From Ephemerocybe angulata (Eukaryota > Basidiomycota > Agaricomycetes > Agaricales > Psathyrellaceae), in assembly GCA_013368325.1 (NCBI GenBank), contig JAACJK010000058.1:868001-932000 (forward strand): DNA of 64,000 nucleotides, given 5' to 3'. Each line of letters opens with the position of its first letter. Positions within the stretch are counted from its first letter, which is position 1. The position numbers and the translations under genes are program-made. Of the stretch, positions 46,491-57,299 are shown in pieces. The notes under the pieces are model-generated. The model did not search any database and had not been told where the DNA came from. It was given only the letters and a program-made list of their open reading frames with translations.

Positions 46491-46734
46491 AAAGGGGGGA
46501 GCTTGACAATGCCGGCACCCAAAAGGGGGGGATCAATTCCCGAAAGAGGGGGGGAGGATTTTCAAAAGGGGGGGAGAGTTGCGATTCTCCCCCCCTTTTC
46601 GGAAGTTCCCCCCCTTTTTCGAAGTCTCGTCAAAACAGGCTAAAACATGCAAGAAGATGAGTTAAAGTCAAAAGGGGGGTGGGGAAATAAAAGGTGGGGG
46701 GGAGGATGAATTTTGGTGCACTTTGAACGTCATA
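46491..46734 (-). repeat. Right terminal inverted repeat of the G-run element
   Basis: Inverted partner of 45634-45883, ending GGTGCACTTTGAACGTCATA directly before the GATATTC target duplicate. Confidence 0.88.
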
Positions 46735-47013
46735 GATATTCTTGTGATATTCACCAGTATTCACCCTTCCTCCCCCCTTAGGCGCTTCTCCTCCTGTGCA
46801 ATGACCAAAAGCATTTACCAAATGCATGATCCTCTCCTGTTACTCGCTGCGTACTGCATTTGTTTCTTCCAAGAAGGCCGGCATGACCATGCCTTATGTA
46901 TGGGCGCCTAAAGCCCTGGGAAGAGCACTGCCCCTTTGATGTTCACACGAGACCACAGGGCGCAGTTCATTGGTGTAAGTTCTGGCAGTCGACCTCCCAC
47001 CAGTCAGCTCGAA

Positions 47014-49211
47014 ATGTCCGGCCCCTTCCACCAAGCCAGCCATTTCAAAATCGATAATCTCGAGATCGTTCAAGCCAACACTGTAACATACGCTGGCAAG
47101 AGCGCCTTAGAAAGAACGTAACTCCCAGCTCAATTCTCAGCGTTGCTGTTGAACCACCGTTTAACATCACCTGTAGGTCTCGAGGAGCACATCTCTCCAG
47201 GCGCAGCGCACAATTCCGACGAGCGCTGCGACGCACCGAAGTGCCACCCAGAGACTCGAGCCGCGGTGCAAGACGAGATCCTCAGCTGGATCACAGACGG
47301 CGACGGCGACGCAGAGCCAAAGCGCCTCCTCTGGCTCACGGGCCCAGCGGGGACTGGGAAGACCGCCATCGCAGGTTCCATCGCAGAGACATGCAGCGAG
47401 CAGGGTCTCCTCGCTGCCTCGTTCTTCTTCTCGTCGTTCTCCGGATCGGCTGATAGGCGCTCGAAGACGTGTCTTGTACCGACGCTGGCCTACCAGCTCA
47501 GGAAGCTTCCTGGCCTTCAAGGCGTCAGCAAAGCCGTTCTGCTTTCCATCGAAAACGACCCTGCCATCTTCATGACAAGATTGAAGGACCAATTCACTGA
47601 GCTCATCCTCAAGCCATTCAAACAATATCACGGCCAATACGACGCGTCGAATCTCCCCAAGGTCATCATCATCGACGGGGTCGACGAGTGCGAGCCCTCA
47701 ACTCCCCTTGACAAGCCCATCACAAAAGATGAAGCCCAGATCGCCAGAGAGAAAGAGCACCTCGAGATCCTGAATGTGCTCCTGGACGCTGCACGCGACC
47801 CCGCATTTCCCTTTCGCATCGTCGTCGTGAGCCGCCCCGAGCATCAATTTACCGCCTTCTTCTCCGAAATAGCGAGCAGCACCAGAAAGCTGTTCCTGGA
47901 TGACAGGTACAATCCTGACGCCGACATTGAAATGTTTCTCCAAGCCAAGTTCGCCGAGATTCGCCGCCGGTACCACCTTCCTGCCTCATGGCCGACCCAG
48001 GAACAAATAGCCGCCCTTGTATCGAACGCCTCTGGGCAATTCATCACTGCTGCAACTGTCATCCGCTTTGTCAACACCCGCGCCCACCTTCCCCAAGAAC
48101 AACTGGATTGTGTCCTGAATCTCCAAGGGGAAAACGAGGGCAGCGTGTTGACATCGAATCCTTTACAGACCCTTGATGCTCTATACCTGCATATCCTCGG
48201 TACATGCCCAGATCCTGTGGCCACGGTTGCGTGGATTCGAGGTATATTTACAATGTTCACTGGCAGTTTTCGGAACTCAGTCCCGTTCGAAGCGCCTGCT
48301 CACTTTTGGAGACAGCTTATTGAGGGGACACCTGGTGAAATGGACCACCTTCTCGGCTGCATCCCGTCACTCATCCACCTACCACCCCCCGGCGATCGAG
48401 TATCCTCGATCAGGATCTATCACAAGTCTTTGCTTGACTTTCTCGAGGCAGAAACGAGATGCGCAAGGCTGTATCTCACCCTTCATCAAATGTTAATAGA
48501 GTATCGTCGGCGCCTTCTTCCCATTATCAAAGGTATGTCATTCAGTCTGATTGGAATGACAGTTAAACTCACGCACAGCCCGCTCCATAGTCCGAGGTCC
48601 TTGCATACCAGGGGATACAGAACCAGATCGCGAGGAGTTTCTTTCCAACTTTCTATCGCTTCCGACTTGGTGCTGGCCCAGACCGAGCTATCTCCCCACT
48701 CATGAGGAGAATATCTTCCTTACTTCCGATGCGCGCTGGTGGATCGATCAATACCTTGACGACGAAAGCATTGATCAGTACTTTCGGACGATTCAAGTGT
48801 TCACTATTTTCCGTATGCTTCACGGTTCAGTAAGTTGGCTCGTACCCCTTCGTCGCCGAAGACATTAACTCAGAGCCCCTACAACAAATCTTTTAGTGCG
48901 CACAGTTCTCTCGCTGCTCAAAAGCATGTAAGCGATGGAGGAAGGCAATTGCCGAAGGATGCTTGGCCCGAGGCTACGTCTTTCCTGGAAAGCTGCAACT
49001 ATTCCTGCGGCTCGTAGAAAACCAGTTGGTATGTCTCTGGCGGCCTCTGTATCTCTATGTCCGAGACTCGGATAACCGTGGCTCAACCGGAATCGGGTTG
49101 GCAGAGCTGAGGCTAAGGGAGGCTCGTCGATTGTATATAAAGGATAGAGGTAGCATCTTGACGCCCGATCACTCTCTTGATAATTGGCGCGTATACCTCT
49201 ACCGTATGTAA
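47014..49211 (+). pseudogene. NACHT STAND ATPase, copy 2; probable frameshift in exon 1
   Basis: The exon order matches copy 1: leader exon 47014 to about 47117, NACHT exon from 47177 to about 48532, then an exon near 48600-48830, and a last exon near 48898 to the stop at 49211. Walker A GPAGTGKT and Walker B IIIDGVDECE are kept and the large exon is fully open. However, exon 1 has four extra bases: TTAGAAAGAACGTAACT where copy 1 has TTAGAACGTAAGT. This shifts phase and leaves a weaker donor (GTAACT). Unless another start or donor is used, the leader is out of frame. C-terminal segments SDARWWIDQYLD and CSKACKRWRKAI are intact. It may be a young pseudogene, or a leaderless protein. Confidence 0.7.
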
Positions 49212-49400
49212 TGTTCCTGGCACCATTATTGATTATCCATTCCCATTGCACATTTACACCCGACTGGAGCTGAACAAACGAAATCTGATCAGTGCATTGT
49301 CCAGATGCATGATAACAACGCCTGCATACCTAATCACCAGTCTCGTATCGAGAATAAGCAGGACGCCATGAAGAGGGGTCATATTGGATACCTCGTTTAT

Positions 49401-49970
49401 ATGTCTGAAAGAGCTCTGGAGAGAAGCTCGCCGGATTGCTACTCTGATTCAGAGCTACTACTAGTACCATCTTGTGAAGCCGACGAACCCTCAGCTGAGG
49501 TGGAAGCCAAGACCTCGTATATGCCGATTTACACTGCGAAGGATGGAAACACTGCGGCCACCGTGAAGGACCCAATCTCTGTCGAACCATCATGTGTATA
49601 CCATGATACCGTGCCGTCTTCTTCCCGTCCTGAGTCAGAGGTGGAAGCTTCTCAAACCTCTCATGAGTCGCCACATTCTGAACCGACCAGTTGTCCCGCT
49701 CACACGTCGGCACCCGTGAAAGGTGGGGGCTTAGGTTCTTTGGCACGCAGTCTTGCAAAGGAACGAGGCTTTCAGGAGATATCAACCATTCAAAAACTCG
49801 TTTTTACAGGCGGCGGGATCCACATGGACACTGGTCCATTCACCGGCTACCACATAGGGCCTGACGAGAAAATAACTGACAAACTCTACGAATTAGCCCC
49901 TGGTATACTGAGCTTGGGGGCGAGTGAAAGCAAGGATATCATGTATTTAGCTTCGCCTCTTAGCGCTTAG
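49401..49970 (+). CDS. Gene X, unknown acidic protein (uncertain model)
   Basis: Open frame of 189 residues from the ATG at 49401 (MSERALERSSPDCYSDSELL), about 190 bases after NACHT 2. It is S/E/P-rich and acidic at first (EVEASQTSHESPHSEP), then basic and helical (GGGLGSLARSLAKERGFQEI), ending ASPLSA. The ...LARSLAKERG.. block aligns with DLARKFAKEQG in X' on the other arm of the inverted duplication (53623-54300). No domain recognised. Start and intron content are uncertain. Confidence 0.45.
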   Translation: MSERALERSSPDCYSDSELLLVPSCEADEPSAEVEAKTSYMPIYTAKDGNTAATVKDPISVEPSCVYHDTVPSSSRPESEVEASQTSHESPHSEPTSCPAHTSAPVKGGGLGSLARSLAKERGFQEISTIQKLVFTGGGIHMDTGPFTGYHIGPDEKITDKLYELAPGILSLGASESKDIMYLASPLSA

Positions 49971-50349
49971 CCTCTCCACTTCTCCACATATCCGATAAAT
50001 TCGCGTGCACAATGGTAATAAATTAAACAATACCTTGCCACCTACATTGGCTTACCTAGCTTCATGCACAAGGGCTGAAATTGGATCGGGAAACGACCCA
50101 TTGTGATTAAGCGCCCGCGGCGCGATTGTCGTGACCGCCCATTGTTGGGAAGATTAGTAACCGAGAACGAGTGGATAATGAAGCTAGACATTATATTCTT
50201 TTTGTGCATTGGACGAGGCATTGTTATCGAGCCTTTGCAACGAGGATAATGGTACGCGATGCCACTGAAGCCTTGTACCACGGTTTGTCGCGACCGATAT
50301 ATAAGGACCCCGACTTCTTAGCTACGTTCCCCCAACTTCGAAGATTAAC

Positions 50350-50838
50350 ATGTCCTCCGCGACCACAACCCAGAGCACCTTACGCACAGCGTTCAAGGAC
50401 ATTTCCACCCCTATGCCATCGCCCCACACGGCGGCCAATGCGCCCAAGTTGGCGACTGTGAGTTCGTTCTCACTAGACTCCACCCGCCACGCACTGACCC
50501 TACTGCGCTAGATATCACTCCCCACTGTGTCGCCAGGAGGTAGCGATCAGACCTGTCCCTTGCCCTCCTGTACCGATCTGATCCTCATTGACACCCAATC
50601 CGAGCCCGACTCTGGCTACGATGCCGACACCGAGTTGCTCATGAGCTCCGGGTCTGTCGAGGCCAAGCGTCGCCAGACCGTCAACTGTGACGCCTCCTCC
50701 CTCAAGTCTCGGGACATCCGACTGTACAAGGACGGTGTAGAAGCCAATGGCTCCGACGACGAGGACCCAGAGGAAGGACCCAACACCAACCTTGAGCCGC
50801 GCCCTCCTGGAAAGGGAAAGGCGGTCCTGAGGGATTGA
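50350..50838 (+). CDS. Gene Y, small S/T/D-rich protein
   Basis: Exons 50350-50457 and 50512-50838 join at phase 0 to 144 residues (MSSATTTQSTLRTAFKDIST start; GRGK-like basic end PRPPGKGKAVLRD). It contains TPMPSP and EPDSGYDADTELL, the latter resembling a phosphodegron (DSG-x), and an acidic NGSDDEDPEEG stretch. Small, soluble and likely disordered, with possible regulated turnover; function unknown. A broken inverted copy is at 52660-53167. The motif TAAGCGCCCG lies 240 bases upstream (50108). Confidence 0.6.
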
Positions 50839-51272
50839 GCGCCGTGACGTCAGATCTAATCTAATCTGACCGATTATCTTATTCGACGCGGATATGAAAT
50901 CTGACATCAGGATCCCTGGTCGCAACGAGACTAATTGCTGTGAAGCAGCCCCAGATTCATACAGTGGCGGCGCCCCAGGGCGCAGAATGTACTCAGTAGA
51001 CGGTGGCATGAAAATAAATGGGGTACACCCGCATCTGTACAATCACAGCATATGTTCTGCATCTTTCCATGGTCATCGCCGCATGCAGGCGTCGGGCTGA
51101 TTGGATGGAGACCTTTTCGGAAAAGACCGAGACGGCGAGGATATAAGAGGATTTGCTAAGCAGGTCCCCTTTTCTCTTACCGTTACCATCATCTTCTACA
51201 GGTGAGTCTGCGCTGCGCCAGATCCATCCCGCAACGCCCGCTGATCAAGCCCCCGATTGCACTGTCCCAGTC

Positions 51273-52066
51273 ATGTCTAACGTCTACGTGAGTTTCAGCC
51301 TTATCGTATCCCATCTATCCCGCTTTCTGACCTCTTTTCCCGCTCTTTTTTATCGCTTTTCCATCCGCCTGCACCCATCCATCCATATCCGCTCCGACTC
51401 GATTATAATCGCCATTTTTCGCGCAGTTCGACATCACCATCGACGGCCAGCAAGCCGGCCGCATCGTCTTCAAGCTCTACGACGACGTTGTCCCCAAAAC
51501 CACCCGCAACTTCCGCGAGCTCGCCACCGGCCAGAACGGCTACGGCTACGCCGGCTCTGGGTTCCACCGTGTCATCCCCGGCTTCATGCTCCAGGGAGGT
51601 GACTTTACCCGTCACAACGGCACCGGTGGAAAGTCCATCTACGGCGAGCGCTTCGCCGGTGCGTACTCCCCTCTCGCGACATGGAGCCTTTGAACCTGAC
51701 CGCCGCGCCCGCAGATGAGAACTTCAAGCTCAAGCACACCAAGCCCGGTCTCCTCTCCATGGCCAACGCCGGCGCCAACACCAACGGCTCCCAGTTCTTC
51801 ATCACCACCGTCGTGACTTCCTGGTTGGACGGCAAGCACGTCGTCTTCGGTGCGTCATCATCTCTTTCACCCCATCGCGCCATCCATCGCACTCCCCCAT
51901 CGCACCCCATTCGTTCATCATTCATTCATGCATGCATACTGACTGATCCTCCTCTGCAGGCGAGGTTGTCGAGGGCCTTGATCTCGTCAAGAAGATCGAG
52001 TCCTACGGCTCGAGCTCAGGAAAGACCAGCAAGACCATCCAGGTCGCTGCCTCCGGCACCGTCTAA
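51273..52066 (+). CDS. CPR1: Cyclophilin A, peptidyl-prolyl cis-trans isomerase
   Basis: Exons 51273-51287, 51427-51658, 51715-51849 and 51960-52066 give 162 residues, the usual size for cytosolic cyclophilin A. Starts MSNVY^[15 protein letters not shown]. Catalytic and cyclosporin-binding positions are present: [16 protein letters not shown] (Arg, Phe, Met, Gln), [16 protein letters not shown] and [13 protein letters not shown] (Trp, His). It catalyses proline isomerisation in protein folding. There is no signal peptide or extra domain. A TATA-like GATATAAGAGG lies about 130 bases upstream. The gene sits in the centre of the inverted duplication but has no lesion. Confidence 0.95.
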
Positions 52067-52659
52067 GACGCTCGCCCGCCCCTTGTACCACACCAATTTA
52101 CATGAATGAACATTTGTAGTTGTACCCCCAAATCGAATCGAACGAACCCTTTATCTGAAGGTAGTAACGTTATGTGACGCGTTCGACCTCCAATCAAACG
52201 AAGCACGCACATGTCGACATCTAGCATCATCGTGCATATGCAGCACCCTCGGACTCCTCGTTACACCGAGATCCTTGCGCGTCGCTGATTCTGGCGTGGC
52301 CTTGTGAAAGAGCTGTTTTGGCCGGCCAAGGAGACGAAGGGCGGACCGGCGATTGGGCGCCAACTGGATCCGTCGGTCGGGGGTGGATGATTATGTAAGT
52401 TGTGATCTAATCTTATCGCGCTGGCTTCTTCGAGTTCGAGGGTGCAGATTGTGTGTGTACAGGGGCCCCATTTATTTTCGTGCTAGCGTCTACTGACCTC
52501 TACTGAGTACATTCTGCGCCCTGGGGCGCCGCCACTATATGAATCTGGGGTAGACGGCCTTTGGGCTGCTTCACAGCAATCAGTCTCGTTGCCACCCGCC
52601 GCCACGACCCGCCGCCACCGTCGAATAAGATCATCCTCCGGATTAGATTAGATCTGAAG

Positions 52660-53167
52660 TCAGGGCGCTCAATCCTGAGGGCCCACCTTTCCCTTTCCGC
52701 GAGGGCGCGGTCCAAGTTTGGTACTGAATTCCTCGTCTATCCGGTGTTGAGGAACTGGAGAAGCCAGCGGAACGTAGTACCAGCCTCTCTAGGTCGCGAC
52801 GAGACACTCCGGGTCCTCGTCGTCGGAGCCACTGGCTTCTATGCCCTTGTACAGTCGGATAGCCCGAGCTTTGAGGGAGGAGGCGACACAGTTGGTAGTC
52901 TGGGGACTCTTGGACACGACGGAGGTCATCGCGAGCAACTCAGTGTGGGCATCGTAGCCAGAGTCGGGCTCGGATGGGGTGTCAATGGGGAGCATATCGG
53001 TGCACGAGGAGCGAGGGAGAGGTCTCAAAACTACTTCCTATAAACGCTGTGGGGAGTGTACCTAGCGCAGGAGGGTCAGTTCATGACTAGTGGTGTTGGG
53101 GAACTGTGTTGGAGGGGCGAACTCACGGTCGCCAACTTGGGCGCATTGGCCGCCGTTCGGGGCATCG
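52660..53167 (-). pseudogene. Gene Y relic (Y') on the right arm
   Basis: The minus strand reads MPRTAANAPKLAT then a donor, matching TPMPSPHTAANAPKLAT of Y, with the first 16 residues lost. The second exon starts with a one-base deletion relative to Y (GTACACTCCCC versus ATATCACTCCCC), bringing a stop within eight codons. The rest still aligns (EPDSGYDAHTELL; GSDDEDPE) but an insertion adds another stop before the GKGK end. Confidence 0.8.
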
Positions 53168-53622
53168 CATGCTTATACTCGTCGTAAGGGCTTAGTATCA
53201 TAATGCTTCGCACAATGTGTGTTAATAATGTCTGGGGCCATTATCTACTAGTTCTTGGCCACGAAACTTGCCAGCAATGAGCGGTAACGACAATCGCGCC
53301 GCGGGCGCTTAATCACATTCGGCCTTCGCCCGATCCAATTTCAGACCTTGTGCATGAGGCTCAGCAAGGAGGATGCAAGTGCTCTTTCTCACAAGACCAG
53401 ATATGGCTGAACGAAATCCCGAAAACTCGTTTCATGAAGAGCCATTTCCACTGTAGGCGCAAGATATGGTTTGATTTATCAGCCCAGTGAACACGAGAAT
53501 GTTAGCATATCAAATAGGCTATGCGCTGGGCAACGAAGCTATGTAAGTCCATAATATACTCTATCTAATCTCTGAGGGTAACATCGGGGCCCAATTGACT
53601 GACACGTTCAATTTTACTTCCG

Positions 53623-54300
53623 TTAGTCCTTTCGTAGGTAGTGTTGGCCGCCGATAACTGTAAACCTTTGGGTAGTTACCTCCGCACCTTGTTCCTTTGC
53701 AAATTTGCGCGCCAAATCAGCCAACCGGCCCCTGGGTTTTGCGCCCCTGCCTTTTGCGGGTGGTACCCTACGTGTGAGCTGGGTAACTGGTCGTCGGTTC
53801 AGAAGATTAAGACTCACGAGAGGACATTGGCGACCTGGTGTATGCCTCCTGCGGGATAACAGGTACAGGGTCCGTCAAGGCTGCGTCAGCTTCATACATC
53901 AATGAAGCAGAGGGGGGCTGCGCGAAGCTCATCTCCACCGCCTCCGAGGTCGGTGCCAGCTGCGCTTCTCTATGTTTATCATGGACAGAGTCCTCGGGTT
54001 TCATGCAGTCGCTCTCCGGAGATGGTGCCACGACGAAGTCGGGTGGCTGGATTTGAGGCGCAGGTTCATCCTTCTGGTCCTAACAACGAAAATCAGGCTC
54101 AAACCACTTGGGGGAAATGAAATAGCTGCACACCTCATTAAGTTGCGTAGGCTCGTCGAGTACTTGAGGTAGAGAATTACGATGATCATCGGAGTGATTT
54201 TGTGTGATGGAAGCTTCAGTTCGCTCGAGGCCTGCAAGCTGCTCTGCTTGGGGAGGGGTATTGTCGCGTCGAGTTGCTGGAATAAGAGTCATTTGAGACG
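53623..54300 (-). pseudogene. Gene X homologue (X') on the right arm, uncertain integrity
   Basis: Exon-like blocks in order: TTRRDNTPPQAEQLAGLERT then a donor (GAG^GTGTGC); DQKDEPAPQIQPPDFVV...QEAYTRSPMSS then a donor (GTGAGT); and GRLADLARKFAKEQGAEVT...HYLRKD to the stop at 53623. The last joint does not fit in phase and no ATG heads the first block. The third block aligns with gene X. It is read as a decayed copy, though an unseen exon could rescue it. Confidence 0.45.
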
Positions 54301-54898
54301 TTATTAACTGTCCCTAGCATTCGATGCTTTACCTTTAAGTATCCTCTGGACGGTGGACAGCTGTAGAGCCGAGAGGGCGAAGGTATGTGGATGAGTAGAC
54401 ACGGTAGTATTGTGCTCAGCTAGACTCAATTATGATGCTACAATAACATACCTGCTCTTAAGAATGGTTCGAGAGCTTACAGACACACAAGCAACGAGCC
54501 TATTACCACTCGTCGTCTTCTGTTGCATATTCTCGACACAAGAAATCGATTGGTGCACAAGCGCCCGCGGGCGCCATAAGTACGTGCCAAGATCCCTTGT
54601 GAGCGGTGGTATGAGTACGTTTCGAAATTTAAATTTAATACATAGATCGTTCGCAGATTGAGAAACAAACTGCCAAAGTTTCAAAAAAAGCTTCCCACAT
54701 CTGGCTCATCGACCACTGCACGTCGCAGCTTTCCGGGCACACTGGAGGCTCTGCATCCACGAGAAATTTCCTTCCTCCATCGCTTGCATGCCCCTCTGTG
54801 CCCATATATCTAAATGTCATTTTACTCCAGTGAAGTGTAACTCTGCAATGGTTAAACGTTATACTATAGATAATGGCCAAATAATGGCGCGAGTAATA

Positions 54899-57090
54899 TT
54901 AAATACGGTAGAGGTATAGGCGCCAATTGCCAAGAGAGTGATTGGGAAGCAAGATGCTAGATCCATCCTTCCAATCCTGACGATGAGTCTCCCTTTCCCT
55001 CAGCTTCGCCCAGCTAATGCCACTCGAGCCGAATCCATCTCGGACATACAGATACAGAGGCCGACTAATATAGACTAGCTGTTTTTCTACGCGTCGCAGT
55101 AATAGTTGCAGCTTTCCAGGAAAGACGTAGCCTCGGACCGAGCATCCTTTGACGATTGCCTTCCTCCATTGTTTGCATGTCCTTGAGCAGCGATAGAAAT
55201 GTGGGCACTAAAATATTAAAGGCGCTCCAAGTCAATGTCTTTGGCGATGAAAGAGTACGAGTCAGCTTACTGAACTGTGAAGCATTTGGAAAATAGTGAA
55301 CACTTTAACGGCTCGCGCGGTTTGACCAATGTGTTCGTCGCCAAGATACCGATCGATCCACCAGCGCGCTTCAGAAGTAAGGAGAATACTCTCCTCCTCA
55401 TGAGAGGGGTTATACCAGCACCAAGTCGGAAGTAATAGAAAGGTGTCAAGAAACTCCTCGCGATCCAGTTCTGTACCTGCTGGTATGTAAGGACCTCGGA
55501 CTATGGAGCAGGGTGTGCATGAGTTAGACTGTCATTTGAATCAAACTAAATTACATACCTTTGATAATGGGAAGAAGGCGCCGACGATACTCTATTAACA
55601 TTTGATCATGGGTGAGATACAGCCTTGCGCATCTCGTTTCTGCCTCGAGAAAGTCAAGCAAGGACTTGTGATAGATCCTGATCGAGGACACTCGATCGTC
55701 AGGGGGTGGTAGATGGATGAGTGACGGGATACAGCCAAGCAGGTAATCTATTTCTCCGGGTGTCCACTCGATAAGCTGTCTCCAAAAGTGAGCAGGCGGT
55801 TCGAACAGGACTGCGAGTGGGTCCCTCGGATCGTTGAACACTTCGAATATAGCTCGAACCCACGCAACCGTGGCCACAGGATCTGAACATGTACTGAAGA
55901 TATGCAAGTCACTGCGTACAGAGCATCAAGGGCCTGTAAAGGATTGGACGTTAACGCGCTGCCCTCGTTTGCTTCCCGGAGGTTCAGGACACAATCCAGT
56001 TGTTCTTGGGGGAGATTGGTGCGGGTGTCGACAAAGCGGATAACAGTTGCTGCATAAATGAACTGGCCAGAGGCGTTCGATACAAGGGTGACTATTTCTT
56101 CCTGGGTCGGCCATGAGGCAGGAAGGTGGTATCGACGTCGAATCTCGGCGAACTTGGCCTTAAGAAACAGCTCGATGTCGGCGTGCGGGTCGTATTTGTC
56201 GTCGAGGAATAGCTTTAGCGTGACGGCGCTCGCTACTTCGGAGAAGAAGGCGGTAAATTGACGCTCGGGGCGGCTTACAACGACGATGCGGAAAGGGAAC
56301 GCGGGGTCGCGCACAGAGTCGAGAAGCACATTCAGGACCTCGAGGTGCTCCTTCTCCCTAGCTATCTGGATCCCTTCCTTTCCGGAGAACTCTCCGGTAA
56401 CACTCAAGGGCTCGCACTCGTCGAGGCCGTCGATAATGAGTACTTTGGGGAGACTCGATGTGTCGTACTGGCCGTGTAGTTGTCGGAATGGTTTGAGGAT
56501 GAGCTCGGTGAATTGGTCCTTCAACCTTGTCCTGAAGATCGCAGGGTCGTTGTCGATGGCCGACAGAATACCCTTTCCGACGCCCTGCAGGCTGGCGTGC
56601 TTCCACAATTGATACGCCAGGGTTGGTGCAAGGCACGCTTTCGAACGCCTATCAGCCGATCCGGAGAACGACGAGAAGAAGAAAGAGGCGGCGAGGAGAC
56701 CCTGCTCGCTACACGTCTCTGCGATGGAACCTGCGATGGCGGTCTTGCCCGTCCCCGCTGGACCCGTGAGCCAGAGAAGGCGCTTCGGATCTGCATCGCT
56801 GTCGCCTTCGGTGATCCAGCTGAGGATCTCGTCTTGTACGGCGGCTCGAGTCTCTGGGTGGCACTTGGGCGCGTCGGAGCGCTCGTCCGAGTTGTGCGCT
56901 GCACCGGGAGAGATATGCTCCTCAAGACCTATGGGACATGTTTGAGACTACGATTCAACAGCAATACAGAGAATTGAGCTGAGGTCGTACGTTCTAGGGC
57001 GCTCCTTCCAGCATATGTTACTGTGTTGGCTTGAACGATCTCGAGGTTGTCGATTTTGAAGTTGCTGGCGTTGTGGAAGGGGCCGGACAT
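54899..57090 (-). pseudogene. NACHT STAND ATPase, copy 3; 8 base insertion in the large exon
   Basis: The leader exon 56991-57090 (MSGPFHNASNFKIDNLEIVQ) and large exon from 56928 downward have the same phases as copy 1. Walker A GPAGTGKT and Walker B LIIDGLDECE are kept. Near 55906-55916 the frame breaks: after PLQALDALY eight extra bases (GCAGTGAC-like) precede the codons for LHIFSTCSDPVATVAW, which then continue in another frame to KSLLDFLEAETRC and IIKG. Later exons (SEARWWIDRYLG; CSRTCKQWRKAIVKG; stop at 54899) are open. A 26 base intron spanning the insertion is too short to be plausible, so this is probably a pseudogene with an otherwise well-kept sequence. Confidence 0.75.
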
Positions 57091-57299
57091 CTCGTAGGTA
57101 TGGATGGGAGTGGTAAGAGGTTGAAATGGACCAGAGGACCTCCGTTCGGAACTTCTGCGGCGAACGAACGAGTGGCAGTGCTTGTCGCCCCACACGTGAC
57201 GGCTGTAACTTCGATTAAGCGCCCGTACGCCCACGTCGGGGCGAACGAGCACACTGACAGTAAATCTGCCAAGATATTCCCATTGAAACAAGTCCGTCG

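Larger units (their letters stand above)
45634..46734. mobile_element. Non-autonomous DNA element with ~247 base G-run TIRs
   Basis: The left TIR (45634 to about 45883) and right TIR (about 46491-46734) are near-perfect inverted copies beginning TATGACGTTCAAAGTGCACC. They are flanked by a 7 base direct repeat GATATTC (45627-45633 and 46735-46741). Each TIR carries several G6-G7 or C6-C8 runs, including an internal hairpin of the type AAAAGGGGGGAGA-loop-TCTCCCCCCTTTT. The ~600 base centre has no convincing transposase. Size and long TIRs recall MULE-like foldback elements, though 7 base target duplications are shorter than the usual 8-11. It separates NACHT 1 from NACHT 2. Confidence 0.85.
47014..57090. 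repeat. Large imperfect inverted duplication around cyclophilin
   Basis: The left arm (NACHT 2, X, Y, to about 51065) reads NACHT-X-Y. The right arm (from about 52440) reads, inverted, Y'-X'-NACHT 3 to 57090. The inner edges match: the string GGCGGCGCCCCAGGGCGCAG then AATGTACTCAGTAGA occurs at about 50970-51000 and, inverted, at about 52500-52535. The upstream Y motif (50108) recurs inverted at 53303. The spacer of about 1.4 kb holds the cyclophilin gene, which is single-copy. Arms have diverged by indels. Confidence 0.8.

Noticed and set aside
55899..55925. A 26 base GT-AG intron that would repair NACHT 3
   Set aside because: GTACGCAG...TTCAG is far shorter than any other intron in the window (all about 42 bases or more), so a frameshift is the simpler reading.
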